The translations under genes and the position numbers were made by a program. Source: Uranotaenia lowii (Eukaryota; Arthropoda; Insecta; Diptera; Culicidae). From it: a stretch of DNA of 64,000 nucleotides. This document shows, piece by piece, positions 12,925-24,505 of the stretch. Each line of letters begins with the position of its first letter. The stretch's first letter is position 1. The stretch is from assembly GCF_029784155.1 (NCBI RefSeq), contig NC_073693.1, positions 161,306,031 through 161,370,030 on the forward strand, given 5' to 3'. The notes beneath the pieces were generated by a model. That model was not told the origin of the DNA, did not search any database, and was given only the letters and a program-made list of their open reading frames with translations.

Positions 12925-15900
12925 ATCCCGAGCAGACTTTTATGGCAAAATTATACCTTATTTTGCTATCATGCCTTGAAACTAAAATGAGGTATCATTT
13001 TGCCCGAATAAAGGTGGTACAATGCCAAAATTTGGGTCTCACTTTTCATATATCGATACCACAATTATACCAACTGTAGGTTTCACTGAAACCTTAATGA
13101 TACCTCGTTTAGCAACCGTCTCAAAACACGTTTTGAGAGCACAACGATGCCACTTTTTGGCTTCGATTAGATCCAAAATTTGGCATCGGTGAGCTTTCAA
13201 AATTTCTTTAAAAAGGCTGCCTTATCGAGGTGTCAATAAGCTTTCCTAACAACCACAATTTGGCATAATTGTGCTATCCGTGTATGAGATATGAGAGCAA
13301 TATTGGGGCATTGTTTTACCGTTTTTCGGGCAAAATGATACCAAATTTTGCTTACAAAGCATAATAGCAGAATAGGGTAAAAGTTCATCACAAATCATAC
13401 TTTTTCTTTTAAGAATATCGTTTTATGTTTTTCTAAAGATTTGCTTCAGATCCCAGCATACACACTATAGAACCTTTGTTGAATAATCGCCTTTTCTTAT
13501 GCAATCCAAAGTGAATGTGATATCATGGTAAGTTCATTGTTATGGGCGGATGTAGAAACGCCGCAATGTAGGCAACGAATGTAAAATTTGTACTACTGAA
13601 GCACATTTTTCGTTTCTCTCATAGAATACATTTTTTATTACTGAGCCAATTTAAAATTTCATAAAGAAAAGCTGAACATTTAAACTTTTTTCTTGTGTAC
13701 CATAACTTATTTCGTAAGGTATTGCATCGATATAATTAATTAGGTTCCGATTGCTAGAAATTTGCTAATTTTTTAACGTGTTTTGTTCTTCCTATTCATA
13801 ATTTCGTAACAAAGTTAACAGTTCAGACAGCCATCGTCTCCAGTTTTCCCGGTATACCTTAGTTTTAACACCTTCATGTAGACAACGCAATGATGAAAAG
13901 TGAAAAAAACATAATTTGTGTCCTCTTTCATAGTGTCATAGATAATTCTAAGTGATCTATACAAAAGTGTTTAAAATATTCAATTGATTAAACTGAAAAA
14001 TCCGTTACTAGGATTTTGGGCAACGTAAGCATCTGTTGTAAATTTAAAGTTTGTTCTAAAACAACATGAAGGGCTCATATGATCTGTTGAAAATTATTTC
14101 GGAATATTATTCATATCTAAAATACTGAATGAATAAAAATAACTACCAGCATGAAGAAAAAATTATCTTGCTTTGAATACGATTCATCTACGTCACAACG
14201 AACGTAATAAAATATAGATGTGATTTGTCTTTTTGAATTCATAACGCTCTACTTTATGGCACTAAACAGAAATTGGAAAACCTCCTGTATGATTCACTCG
14301 TGATGTTGAAATTCATGAAATGGCTTGTGAATAGCTATGCACAATACATCCAAAGTTTCCTAATTGTTATTCAAAAAATATCAGGTTCATTGAAATGTTA
14401 AATGAAAATCCTAAACTTTCCCATCAGGCTAAACGCCTGAATTCATGTACATTAATCTATCTTATGTTTCGCAGTGAAGGAAAAATTTTGATGAAGCAGC
14501 CGTTCACATATTACGTAACGCAATTTTCGACCCCCCCCCCCCTTTCCCCCTTCGTAGCACATTCGTCTCACAATTTCTAAGCTGCTATACCCCTCCCCTA
14601 AAGCATTACGTAATATTTGAATGATCCCTATGATAAGACCCCTTGTACAAACTAGAAACACATAAAAAATAAGAAATGAGAATAAAGTTTTTATCGTATA
14701 TGTAAAATATGTCTACATCGATGTGTTAATATATTCATGATTGTGGAATGATAGGCCAAATATCAATGTATTTCATTAGGTAAGAAAACAGTAATACGAA
14801 TAATAACTTCTTGTTGTTTATGCATAAGCATTTCAAGCAGTAGAGTAGGTGTACCGTTTTATTTTTCGATGATCTTAACCAGTGAGGGAAGCCTGTGTCA
14901 CTTTGTAGTTGTCTAAATAGCCTAGTCCACACAAGGCAACAAATGCTAATTTCAATATTCTAGCTTTAGTTTTTTTTTATTTATTCTGCAAAATAATGCA
15001 ACAGTAGCCTTGATGTGATTTTGAGTTCGTTTCAGGCCTCTCATACTTTATGAGCAAGTTTAGGGAAACTGTGTTTACAGACATTTGAAATTATTATTCG
15101 TTTTGAAACTGTCGTATCAAATAACATACTTTATTATTTTTTCAAAAATTTCTAAGCGCATTTTAAACGCGTTTGAATAAACTCATCGTCAAAGATGATT
15201 ACAAACTTTGTTTTCCTTATCCTTCATTCTTTATGTTCGCTATATAAAGGGGCTTATCTTTTTTAAGAATTTTTCAGAATCAGAAAAAATAATGTTATAA
15301 CTTGGCATTATTGTGTGTAAGGTAGAAATCCTTGAAGAACATTATGATGAGTAGCTACTATTAAAAACATAATCTTACCAACTTTCCACCGTTTCAATGA
15401 AATTTTACCGCTCTCTCTGCACGTCATACCGATGTGGTCCTCTGCAAACATCCGTTCATGGTGATCCTGGTAATCAGTTTTCGGAAGATTAGGCTGGGTA
15501 TGTACTTGTAACCATATCGTTAAACCTGTCTTCGAAGACAATCCGCTGCCAATCTCGTTTGTAACCTGTCTGCCGAAAAATTTTATTAGCATTGTGTTCG
15601 AAGAAATAAAATTGGGAGTCCATTCTTTTGCTGAAAACTACATAACTGCCGTACTTACCTTCATAGAGAAAATAACGAAACAATGTATATTTCCCATCTT
15701 ATGATACGAAACTGCCATGAAAATAGATATTTCTGGTGGAATTTATCGTTGTTGCTTCTAGGCCGAGAAAAATTTGTTTAATGTTTTGATTTTGTTTCGT
15801 TCTACGGTTGGATCAGTGACAAACGCAATATGTCTCGGGGTATTTATAGTTTTTTTACCCGGTTCAGTATGATGTGGTATTATGTTTGAAAATTGTTAAC

Positions 15901-17471
15901 TTTAATTTTATGTAAATTGTTATGGAATTTGTAAACCTAACACCTATCTGTTTATGTGAATGTTGTTGCAAACACGTCCGCAAATGGATCTATGAAGTTC
16001 ATTATTTTCGATGTATTTGAAATCCGGAGTTTTGGCGTAGGTGATTGACAAACTTGGCTTTCTGTGAATATAAAAAATGGCAACTGATAAAACCAGTGCT
16101 GACACTGTATACTAGTATCAAAACCGGGAATATGTTTGAGAGATATCTGTGGTCAACATTTTATGTCGTCAGTGAAAGTCGCTAGCGCTTATATTGACGT
16201 TTACTCCGGTTTAGGAGTTTTGCGACTAGATAATGCCTTGCATTTATTTTATCGTTTGCTTCAGATTGTTTGCATCATAAAATTTAAAATAGAAAAACGA
16301 ATAAATTTTGTTCGCGTCGATATTAAATACAAAATTTAATAAAACATTGGTAATTCATCCTCACATTTGATTTAAATTTAATTTATTTCCTTAGGAAATA
16401 GAAATATTTGTAGACTATTTCGATTTTTTACTTTTGAGTTATTACTGTTTTAATAATTTATGACTTCGTTTTGAAAGTTGACAATCTTTGCAAATTAGGT
16501 TTCAGGTTTCAAATTAAAAAAAAAAATCATTAACGAAGTAATCCGAAATTTTATTTCTTGAAATTGAAAAACACAAATTAATTAAATGATAGATTGCACA
16601 TTCAATTTTTTTTATTATAGGACGAAATAAAAAATAACCAGAAAGGGTCCTTCAAGAGTTTATATATAAGTCCTCATGCCCATGATAGTTCATACAAGTT
16701 TTATCTTATATAATTTTTAGATTGAATGAAGATGTTAATTTGTAATTGGCATTCGCCAAAATGGGATTTATATTAAATAATGATACCGTAACGACACCAA
16801 ATTTTGCTATGACTGAGAGATCTAGACGAAATATTTTACCGTTCCTAAAGTTTCAGTTGAATATATACATTTCAACACTTTGAAACTCTGATTTTTCATC
16901 ACAGAAAATTGAATACCAAATAATGCTATCATTTTGATCTCACATTACTGCGCAGTTAGAAATAGGTGAATAAAAGAACAGAGGTTTATGTTGGTGTAAA
17001 TTCAGTTTTCAAAATAATGATACGTTAATGATGCCCAATTTTGCGACGACTGAAAAATCAACATTAAAAAATGCGCACACTATACCGGTAACGAATAAAT
17101 TTACTTTTTGTTTTCAGTTTGATTTATTTTTTGACACTCAATTAAATCTGGTTTTTGACCACAGAAAATTTAATACCAAATTATGATATTATTTTGATAT
17201 CTCTTTTCTGCTCTATCATAATAAATGAAACCTTAATGATGCCTCGTTTTGTAATCTTAGAAATACCAAAACCAAACAGTGCTTTCATTTTGGTCTCAAT
17301 GCCTTATTCAGGTCTTGATTAGGAATCATCTTTCAACATATTGATGCTCCAATGTAACCTAATTTTGCCATCGGGAAAAATACGATACTATATTGTGCTA
17401 TCGTTTTGGTATTGCTAGCTCATCTTGGTTACTGTTTGCTATCGATTAAGGCATCAAAGTCTGCTCGGGAT
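12925..17471. repeat. Inverted terminal repeats ATCCCGAGCAGACTTT with subterminal GATACCAAATTTTGC arrays
   Basis: The left end (12925-12946) and the right end (17451-17471, reverse complement) share ATCCCGAGCAGACTTTnATG. Inside each end, for about 450 bp on the left and 730 bp on the right, words such as GATACCAAATTTTGCTAT recur in both orientations. This could be one 4.5-kb non-autonomous element or two related elements whose outer ends happen to be inverted. No transposase is recognised in the middle, and no clean target duplication was found. Confidence 0.45.
14505..14640. repeat. Short interspersed repeat bounded by TTACGTAA
   Basis: ATTACGTAACG at 14510-14520 is matched by GCATTACGTAATA at 14603-14615. 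Between them lies a run of 13 C residues and a C-rich line. This looks like a small inverted-repeat element inserted in AT-rich DNA. Confidence 0.4.
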
Positions 17472-18196
17472 TACTTCTTTATGGACGCACCCTGAAAGCT
17501 CAGGAAAAAATAACTCCCTAATCAGACCTTGAGTGTCAATTTGACACTCCTCGCTCAAAACCGCTGTATCTCTCTTGTTTTCCAATCGATTTTTATAAAT
17601 CGTATAGTTTTGGATAACGTATGTTTGTTAGACATTATTCACGTACAACAATTCAGTTTTCCGTTATTCAAAATCTAAGGAAAAAATCAGAAAAACATGT
17701 TTCGGAATAAAGACTGTAGATCAGTTTGGGAATGCTCAGAAAAAATTTCACTTAGTGTCCAGGAAAGCTGAAGTTAGAAGCTATTCGTTGCACATAAAGA
17801 TATATATTTTTAAATTTTTTTATGATCATGACCACAAAAAATGTGAAAAAGTGGTGTAAAAACCGTACGTTTCAATCAATGAACCGTCAAAATTGTTGAA
17901 GTCACACCAGATAAATTTTGAAAAGAGGATTGAAAAGGTCACGTGATTTGGCACATTTTGGCATTTTTAGATTGTCAAAATACGAAGCACAGAATTTCTG
18001 ACGAATTTTCAAATGTAGCTGTTTTTTTAACTTTTTGTCAATTTGCATTTTTTTTTCAGATTTCCTTGCCCTGAAATTCCACTTTGCACTGGATTTTGAG
18101 TATATTAACGCAAGATTGAGTATATTAGCAAGATTTTCGCTCATATTCAAAGAGAAGGTTTGAAGAACCTCTTAGCTGAATGAACTAGTTAGGTAT
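17472..18196. other. Intergenic with a 19-bp perfect palindrome
   Basis: GAGTGTCAATTTGACACTC near 17530 is a perfect palindrome around a central T. At 18099-18140 the phrase TTGAGTATATTA...GCAAGAT occurs twice in tandem. No gene is seen. Confidence 0.45.
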
Positions 18197-18280
18197 GATT
18201 TCAAAGTAGTAGATGATTCCTTTGAATTCAGCCACAGTACTGTGGCTGAATTCAAAGGAATCATCGACCACTTTGAAATC
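18197..18280. repeat. 84-bp near-perfect palindrome without spacer
   Basis: Two 42-base arms meet at AGT|ACT (centre between 18238 and 18239). Folding one arm on the other gives 40 of 42 matches, with mismatches only near the outer part of the stem. A transcript would form a long uninterrupted hairpin. It may be a minimal fold-back element or a precursor-like hairpin; nothing in the flanks decides this. Confidence 0.85.
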
Positions 18281-20780
18281 AAGATTTTCGCAATAAATTT
18301 ATATTCACTAGAAAGCTAATTTCATACCATAAGCGCTGCGATACTTTACAAAAACTGAACATTACTCTCGCGTTAGAATCGTGTATACTAAAGGCAAATT
18401 TCGAAATACATATGCTCAACAAACCCTGGCGAAAATGTTGCATGGAGCTAAATAAGTATTATTATGATAAATCACAAGGAATCAGCAAAGGTGCTCATTC
18501 CCGTTTGTATATTTTAAGCGAATAAAAATGCACAAAACAGGATTTGAAATAATTGAATAGTCATATGAAAAACAGAATTATGATTTTGTGTGACCTTGAA
18601 AACTTAATAGATATTTTTCAGCTCGAGCACGCCGGTTATAAACATAAACACATTTTCTAAAATTTATGATCCTACACCTCCCGCTCCACTGCATCTAACA
18701 CACGGCATCATTCTAAACCAAAACAACTTCAGTAAATCAACTAATTGATAACGGACAGTTGAATCCTATTCACGGTTTGGTACCACTCCCTCAAGATGAT
18801 CCCAAATGAGAATCGAGAAGCTCGCCAGAACGAACTCATTGTTAATATGATGGAAATACGACAGACTTTATTGCCCTCCTGATTCGATAGCCCCAATTGC
18901 ATTTCAAAGCTCAGCCATCACCTGTGTGGAATTATTTTGCACTCCTACCTGTCCTGGAACCTACCCCAAAACATTGAAGGTTATGGCAGAAGAGCTTCCT
19001 GGTGCTGTTAACTTGTCATAAACGAGATAACTTATTGTTATGGTCCGGGAATCCGCACTTTATGTTGGTCGATTAGAACGGGAAAAATACCTCGGCTAGA
19101 AGTGTTTAGAATATGAGCTCGAACTCAGGTGGGGTGCTTTCTTCCAACTGATAGTGATCCTTAGAGAGCTACCGTCTCCTGCTGGCTCGTATTGCGAAAA
19201 GTTAAATAAATACACATAACTTTTTTTCCAATCCAGCACTATCAGTTGTATAAAAACAATGTCCAATGGATTGGCCAGGTTCAGTCTACATTCGACCGTT
19301 TAAACTGGAACTTGATTGATCTCATCAGTACTGTGTGCTGAATTCTGGTGCAACTCCCTGGGAGTTCGCGAAAGAGTGTGTGTAGCCAATCTTAAAGTGT
19401 TTGCTCTGTTGTTGCTATCTGTTCAGGATGTTCAGGAAGAATATTGCTGAATTTTGCCTAAGTTCACAATTTGTTGGTTGTGTCGATTGAAGTGCAGACT
19501 CGTAGTAAAACTACTGTGAAATGCGACAAAGATCACGTTTGCGGAACCGATTTCCGTAATCCGGAGAACAAAGATCGACCGATGAGGCGGCGAGTGATAA
19601 TCAATATTAGAACTTTATTTACCACAGTGATTAGAGTTATCGGAAGATGTACCGAGGCTAGAGAGATAGCTCTAGTGACATTTGAAGGTCGTCATTTGGC
19701 ATCGCATGAGCAGTATCTGTCACGTTTTTAGGATGAACAAATTGGAATGTGACAATCTTATTACACGGAGAATTTCTTGTGAGAAATTTAATCTTGTTTA
19801 ATCTAGTGAGCAAATTTCACTTCTAAAGTTTCTAAACATCTTAGCAGAGATACGAATCAGTATAAAGTGACGAAGAAAATAGTGAATTTTTGGGTTTTAT
19901 CGTGTATTTCTGAGAAATTTCTTCTTACTAACAAAAGAAAAAGGATATTAGTTGAGACTTTCTGCACATGACGACGCATTGCTTTATTTATTGAAGAGTC
20001 AGGAATGTTGATCTCACTATATTCAAATTCATTTTTACTTTGAAAGTTATCTGTAATGCTTCTACGATTAGAGCTATTTTTTTCCAGAAAACAGTGATTA
20101 CATCTGTTTATAATCATTCGGAAGATGATGAGGATGTTATGTAGCGCATGGAGTGTAGATGTGTTACGCTTCAGCGTTTAACATGTTGAGCGTTTCAAAT
20201 TTCGTCCCAAACCTATGTATGTAAAAGACGATTACTTAATGTATTCATTACAACAAAAATGAATAGAAAGTACACAATTACCCAGACTTGTTAAGGACTT
20301 TTGTGTGTTAGTGTGCCAAAGTTTGTAAATACCAGCAGTTGCCACGATGAGAGTGATTGATAACACAAAATGTTACACAGTGTTGTGGAGCAAATTTTCT
20401 AGAAGAGATTTAAAAAACGACTGACCCATGAACAGTCCTAATCGGATGACACGTATGAGATTGACCTTGAACAATTCTACTAAGTTCAGTGCTAATTTGG
20501 GGCGTTCAGTTTGTTTTTAAGTGGGTCAAGTTCATTCAGACATTATCGCTTATAATTTCGAGAGTAATTTTTGACGGTTGTTATCACCGTTACAACCGAA
20601 ATTCCGAGAAGGAAAATCCATGCGGGTTTATGTTATTTTCGATCGGATCTGAAGTTCGAACGAATGAATTCAGGGTAAAATTATAACAAATTTAGCACAA
20701 AGGCAAAAAATCAGAATAATACTTCAAGAAAGATTACTTCATCATATATGGTCGAATGCCCATGAAAATAATTGATACAG
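18281..20780. other. Intergenic, no gene seen
   Basis: A somewhat GC-richer stretch at 18.8-19.7 kb carries an 86-codon + ORF (19471-19731) that ends in VTFEGRHLASHEQYLSRF. I recognise no domain, and there is no support beyond the open frame. It could be an untranslated or unrecognised exon. Confidence 0.35.
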
Positions 20781-20872
20781 GTTAACATTTCAGATTCAGA
20801 TTCGAAAATCGGTTGAAACTCAGGCCTCTAGTTCAAATTTAGATCCAGATTTCAGTTTTTGATTTCAATTTC

Positions 20873-22121
20873 TGATTTCAGATTCAGATTTCAGATTTAG
20901 ATTTCCGATTCAGATTTCAGATTCAGATTTCAGATTCAGGTTTCAGATTCAGATTTCAGATTCAGATTTCAGATTCAGATTTCAGATTCAGATTCAGATT
21001 TCAGATTCAGATTTCAGATTCAGATTTCAGATATAAGATTTCAGATTCAGATTTTAGATTCAGGTTTCAGATTCAGATTTCAGATTCAGATTTCAGATTG
21101 AGGTTTCAGATTCAGATTTCAGATTCAGATTTCAGATTCAGATTCAGATTCAGATTTCAGATTCAGATTTCAGATTCAGATTTCAGATTCAGATTTCAGA
21201 TTCAGATTTCAGATTCAGATTTCAGATTCAGATTTCAGATTCAGATTTCAGATTCAGATTTCAGATTCAGATTTCAGATTCAGATTTCAGATTCAGATTT
21301 CAGATTTCAGATTCAGATTCAGATTTCAGATTCAGATTTCAGATTTCAGATTCAGATTCCAAGATTCAGATTTGAGATTCAGATTTCAGATTCAGATTTC
21401 AGATTCAGATTTTAGACTCAGATTTCAGATTCAGGTTTCAGATTCAGATTTCAGATTCAGATTTCAGATTCAGATTTCAGATTCAGATTTCAGATTCCGA
21501 TTTCAGATTCAGATTTCAGATTCAGATTTCAGATTCAGATTTCAGATTCAGATTTCAGATTCAGATTTCAGATTCAGTTTTCAGATTCAGATTTCAGATT
21601 CAGATTTCAGATTCAGATTTCAGATTCAGATTTCAGATTCAGATTTCAGATTCAGATTTCAGATTCAGATTTCAGATTCAGATTTTAGATTCAAATTTCC
21701 GATTCAGATCTCCGATTTAGATTTCAGATTGCAGATTCAGATTTCAGATTCAGATTTCAGATTCAGATTTCAGATTCAGATTTCAGATTCAGATTTCAGA
21801 TTCAGATTTCAGATTCAGATTTCAGATTCAGATTTCAGATTCAGATTTCAGATTCAGATTTCAGATTCAGATTTCAGATTCAGATTTCAGATTCAGATTT
21901 CAGATTCAGATTTCAGATTCAGATTTCAGATTCAGATTTCAGATTCAGATTTCAGATTCAGATTTCAGATTCAGATTTCAGATTCAGATTCAGATTTCAG
22001 ATTCAGATTTCAGATTCAGATTTCAGATTCAGATTTCAGATTCAGATTTAGATTCAGATTTCAGATTCAGATTTCAAATTTTGATTTCGGATTCAGATTT
22101 CAGGTTTTAGATTTAGATATC
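20873..22121 (+). repeat. 13-bp minisatellite CAGATTCAGATTT, about 95 copies
   Basis: The unit CAGATTCAGATTT is repeated almost without interruption for 1.25 kb, with edges degenerating outward to about 20783. Occasional 6-bp insertions or deletions of CAGATT shift the phase. Because 13 is not a multiple of 3 and the unit has no stop in any + frame, long open frames arise that read [11 protein letters not shown] repeatedly; these are not genes. The same unit in reverse orientation lies at 25084-25606. Confidence 0.95.
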
Positions 22122-24505
22122 TGAAGCTTCAATTCGATCTTATGATCAATTTGGACTGATTTTATAATTTGTCCTTTTTTTTGTTGAAAAATATGAGTCC
22201 CAATTGCCTTTCGTGCAAAATGTTGTTATTCAGTTATTAAATTAGAAAGAGCGTGAAGTTCTCGTTTGGTTCCAAATTTCAAAGCAAGTTAAATGGTTAT
22301 TAAAATGCTTCGAAAAGCTTGTTAAAGTTTGCCATTATCTTGTCATTTGAAAGAAAGCAAAATGTTTTGATTTGTCCCAGCATTCAATCAGTCGACAATA
22401 AAATCAAAACAGACTACAAATACATGTACCATTTGACAGGAAGCGCGCCTCCACAAGCCGTGGTAAGGGGGGATGATTCCAAAAACAATTCAAACGCTGG
22501 ATTTTTTTCGCGCAGCAGCAGTCACAGTAGTTGTCCTGTTGCTTTACGCCTTCAATCAAACAACAGATTGAATGAGAGATGATTATGTGTCCAACTGTTG
22601 TCCGTTTGCAATTGTCCTTCCACTTCGCGACAGGATCGTCTGTTTCAATGCGTATCTAGGAGCGCCTGTCTCTCCCGTTTTTTTTCGTCGGTTTTTATTT
22701 CGGCTGGAATTTTATTTCGGCTCTAGGCCAAGTACGAACTGCCGGTTGCGATTTGTCGTCGGTCTAGCAACAAGTGAAAGTGCGGTTTGAAATTGAATTT
22801 AAGTATTTTAAGTAAACGATTCCCTTCATTGGTAGCTTTATTTTTGTAAATTTTACTGATACAATCGTTTCTAAAATCACGACAAAAGTGGAAAATTTTC
22901 GCGAAATTGTTCTTCGCCAAAGGTTGGCACGCTCGTCCACATATGGCAACGGTTGGAATGGTGCGTGTTCAGTTGGAAAAATGTTGTGATTATTTTTTAA
23001 AATTTTGTGACTACAATGGTGCAACAATTGTTGATGTTTCGAAAAACTTTGAATTCAAACCAAAGTCTTATTGAACAGAAGATATTCGCCTAACGTATGG
23101 CAACAGGATAGTGGAAAGTTTTCCGATATATTTTTTGCATTTTTTGCACTCATCTACATTAACAGCGAAAAGATACGTAAGAAAAAAAACGCGAAGCCAG
23201 TGTTGCTGGAACTGGAAGGAGTAAAGCGTGGTGTGATTATGTTTGGTGGCATTGTGAGACTTTTTGCATCCACGGATGGGTCCGGTAAGGGCGAAGAATG
23301 AGAAGTGTGTTCTCATTTTGCCGGACATTCGTTTGCCACTTTAAGTCTCTTGATCTTGATATCGCACTCATCAACGGTAGACATGTGGATTGAGATTCCC
23401 GAGCGCTATGAGGTACTGATGATAGATGGATTGAAATTGTTTTCGAGGGAGGGCTAAAATATTTCACAAGATTTGGAGGAAAAGTTGAAAAAATGTTATG
23501 ACTAAAAAAGTGCCTATTAATGGTGGCTCCAGAGAGTGCATCAAATTAAATACATTTTTGTTGTTGTTATTATTTGACCCAAATCATGATTCTATAGCAA
23601 TTAAAAAGTTCAAGTTGTGGCGCCAGAGAGCATCTTTGGAAATTTTAGAATTATGCGCTTGAATGCTAGTACAATTGGTGGCCCCAGAGAGTAAACTTGA
23701 TAATATAGATGATTCATTGCTTCAAAATAGTTTTCCTGATATTTTAAGCATTTAAAATTATGGCTCCAGAGAGTTACGATAGAAATTATAGAAAATTAAG
23801 TGATCGATGATAATGTGTGAAGAGCTCTTATTTCAAATTTAATTGAACAAATGAACGTCTCACAAAACAACTATTTGCTCACACAAACCAGAGTATGTCA
23901 CAATCTTCTGAATGACATTCAAAACGGGCAATCAATCGATAATCGAATCTTTTTTAATCAGCACTCTTATCTTTATATCCGTGCGTTCGTTGGGCTTGCT
24001 ATGCCTACACACATCCTCCGGCAGACATGCTGAAATTTCCCTTCGACGAATGACGACACTCATCTCAAGACGTAGGCATCGATATGTTTTTAGTTTCACT
24101 TCTCCGGTCTTCGATTTCGGCGACAGTGTTTGATCAGTTCGGAGTTTGATCCATTTCAGGGCACATGGTGATCCTATCCCTTATCCATATCGCGTCTAAG
24201 ATAGTAATACTGTTTGAAATGCACAATACTGTATTGTTGCTATTTGTCAGTACATTTCCGGTTGATTGGAACGAGATTGATGTTTTTAGTCCAACTGCCA
24301 ATGCCAGCTGTTGAGCTTGTTTAAACTCTACACTCTGGCCGTTGGCACAATAAACTTGGAACTTAGGCAAAACCACAATACAACGACTGACCGATCAGAA
24401 GCAACCGCAACTAAATCAGCAACGATTTCTAATCAGCAAATTTTCTCCGAAATAGGTTGTGAAATAACTTTTCTCCTCAAGCAAATCAAACGCTCCATTG
24501 TCAAA
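22122..24505 (+). promoter_or_regulatory. Upstream region and probable 5' UTR of Tret1
   Basis: No protein gene is convincing between the minisatellite and the Tret1 start. The frame of Tret1 stays open upstream of its ATG to 24311, but that extension has no recognisable domain and is probably untranslated. An arthropod-type initiator word TCAGTTCGG lies at 24135, a possible transcription start about 370 bases upstream of the ATG. A second GC-rich stretch at 22.6-22.8 kb could hold another promoter. Longer Tret1 isoforms with extra N-terminal exons are known in mosquitoes, but I did not identify such an exon here. Confidence 0.35.
23521..23773 (+). repeat. Four spaced copies of TGGCnCCAGAGAG
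   Basis: TGG(C)(T/G/C)CCAGAGAG occurs at 23524, 23618, 23679 and 23761, separated by 60-95 bases of AT-rich, otherwise dissimilar sequence. A further copy in reverse is at about 2733. It could be the conserved core of a degenerate tandem repeat or a bound site; nothing else links the copies. Confidence 0.45.

Noticed and set aside
15308..15592. 94-codon minus ORF as a host gene
   Set aside because: No recognisable domain, AT-rich neighbours, and it lies between facing repeat arrays.
21098..22124. Long + frames reading [11 protein letters not shown] repeatedly (105 and 250 codons)
   Set aside because: Produced by a 13-bp tandem repeat with no stop in any frame; the same happens on the minus strand at 25084-25620.
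24311..24505. N-terminal extension of Tret1 by 65 residues
   Set aside because: The frame is open but low in conservation signals; the ATG at 24506 has better context and gives the conserved start.
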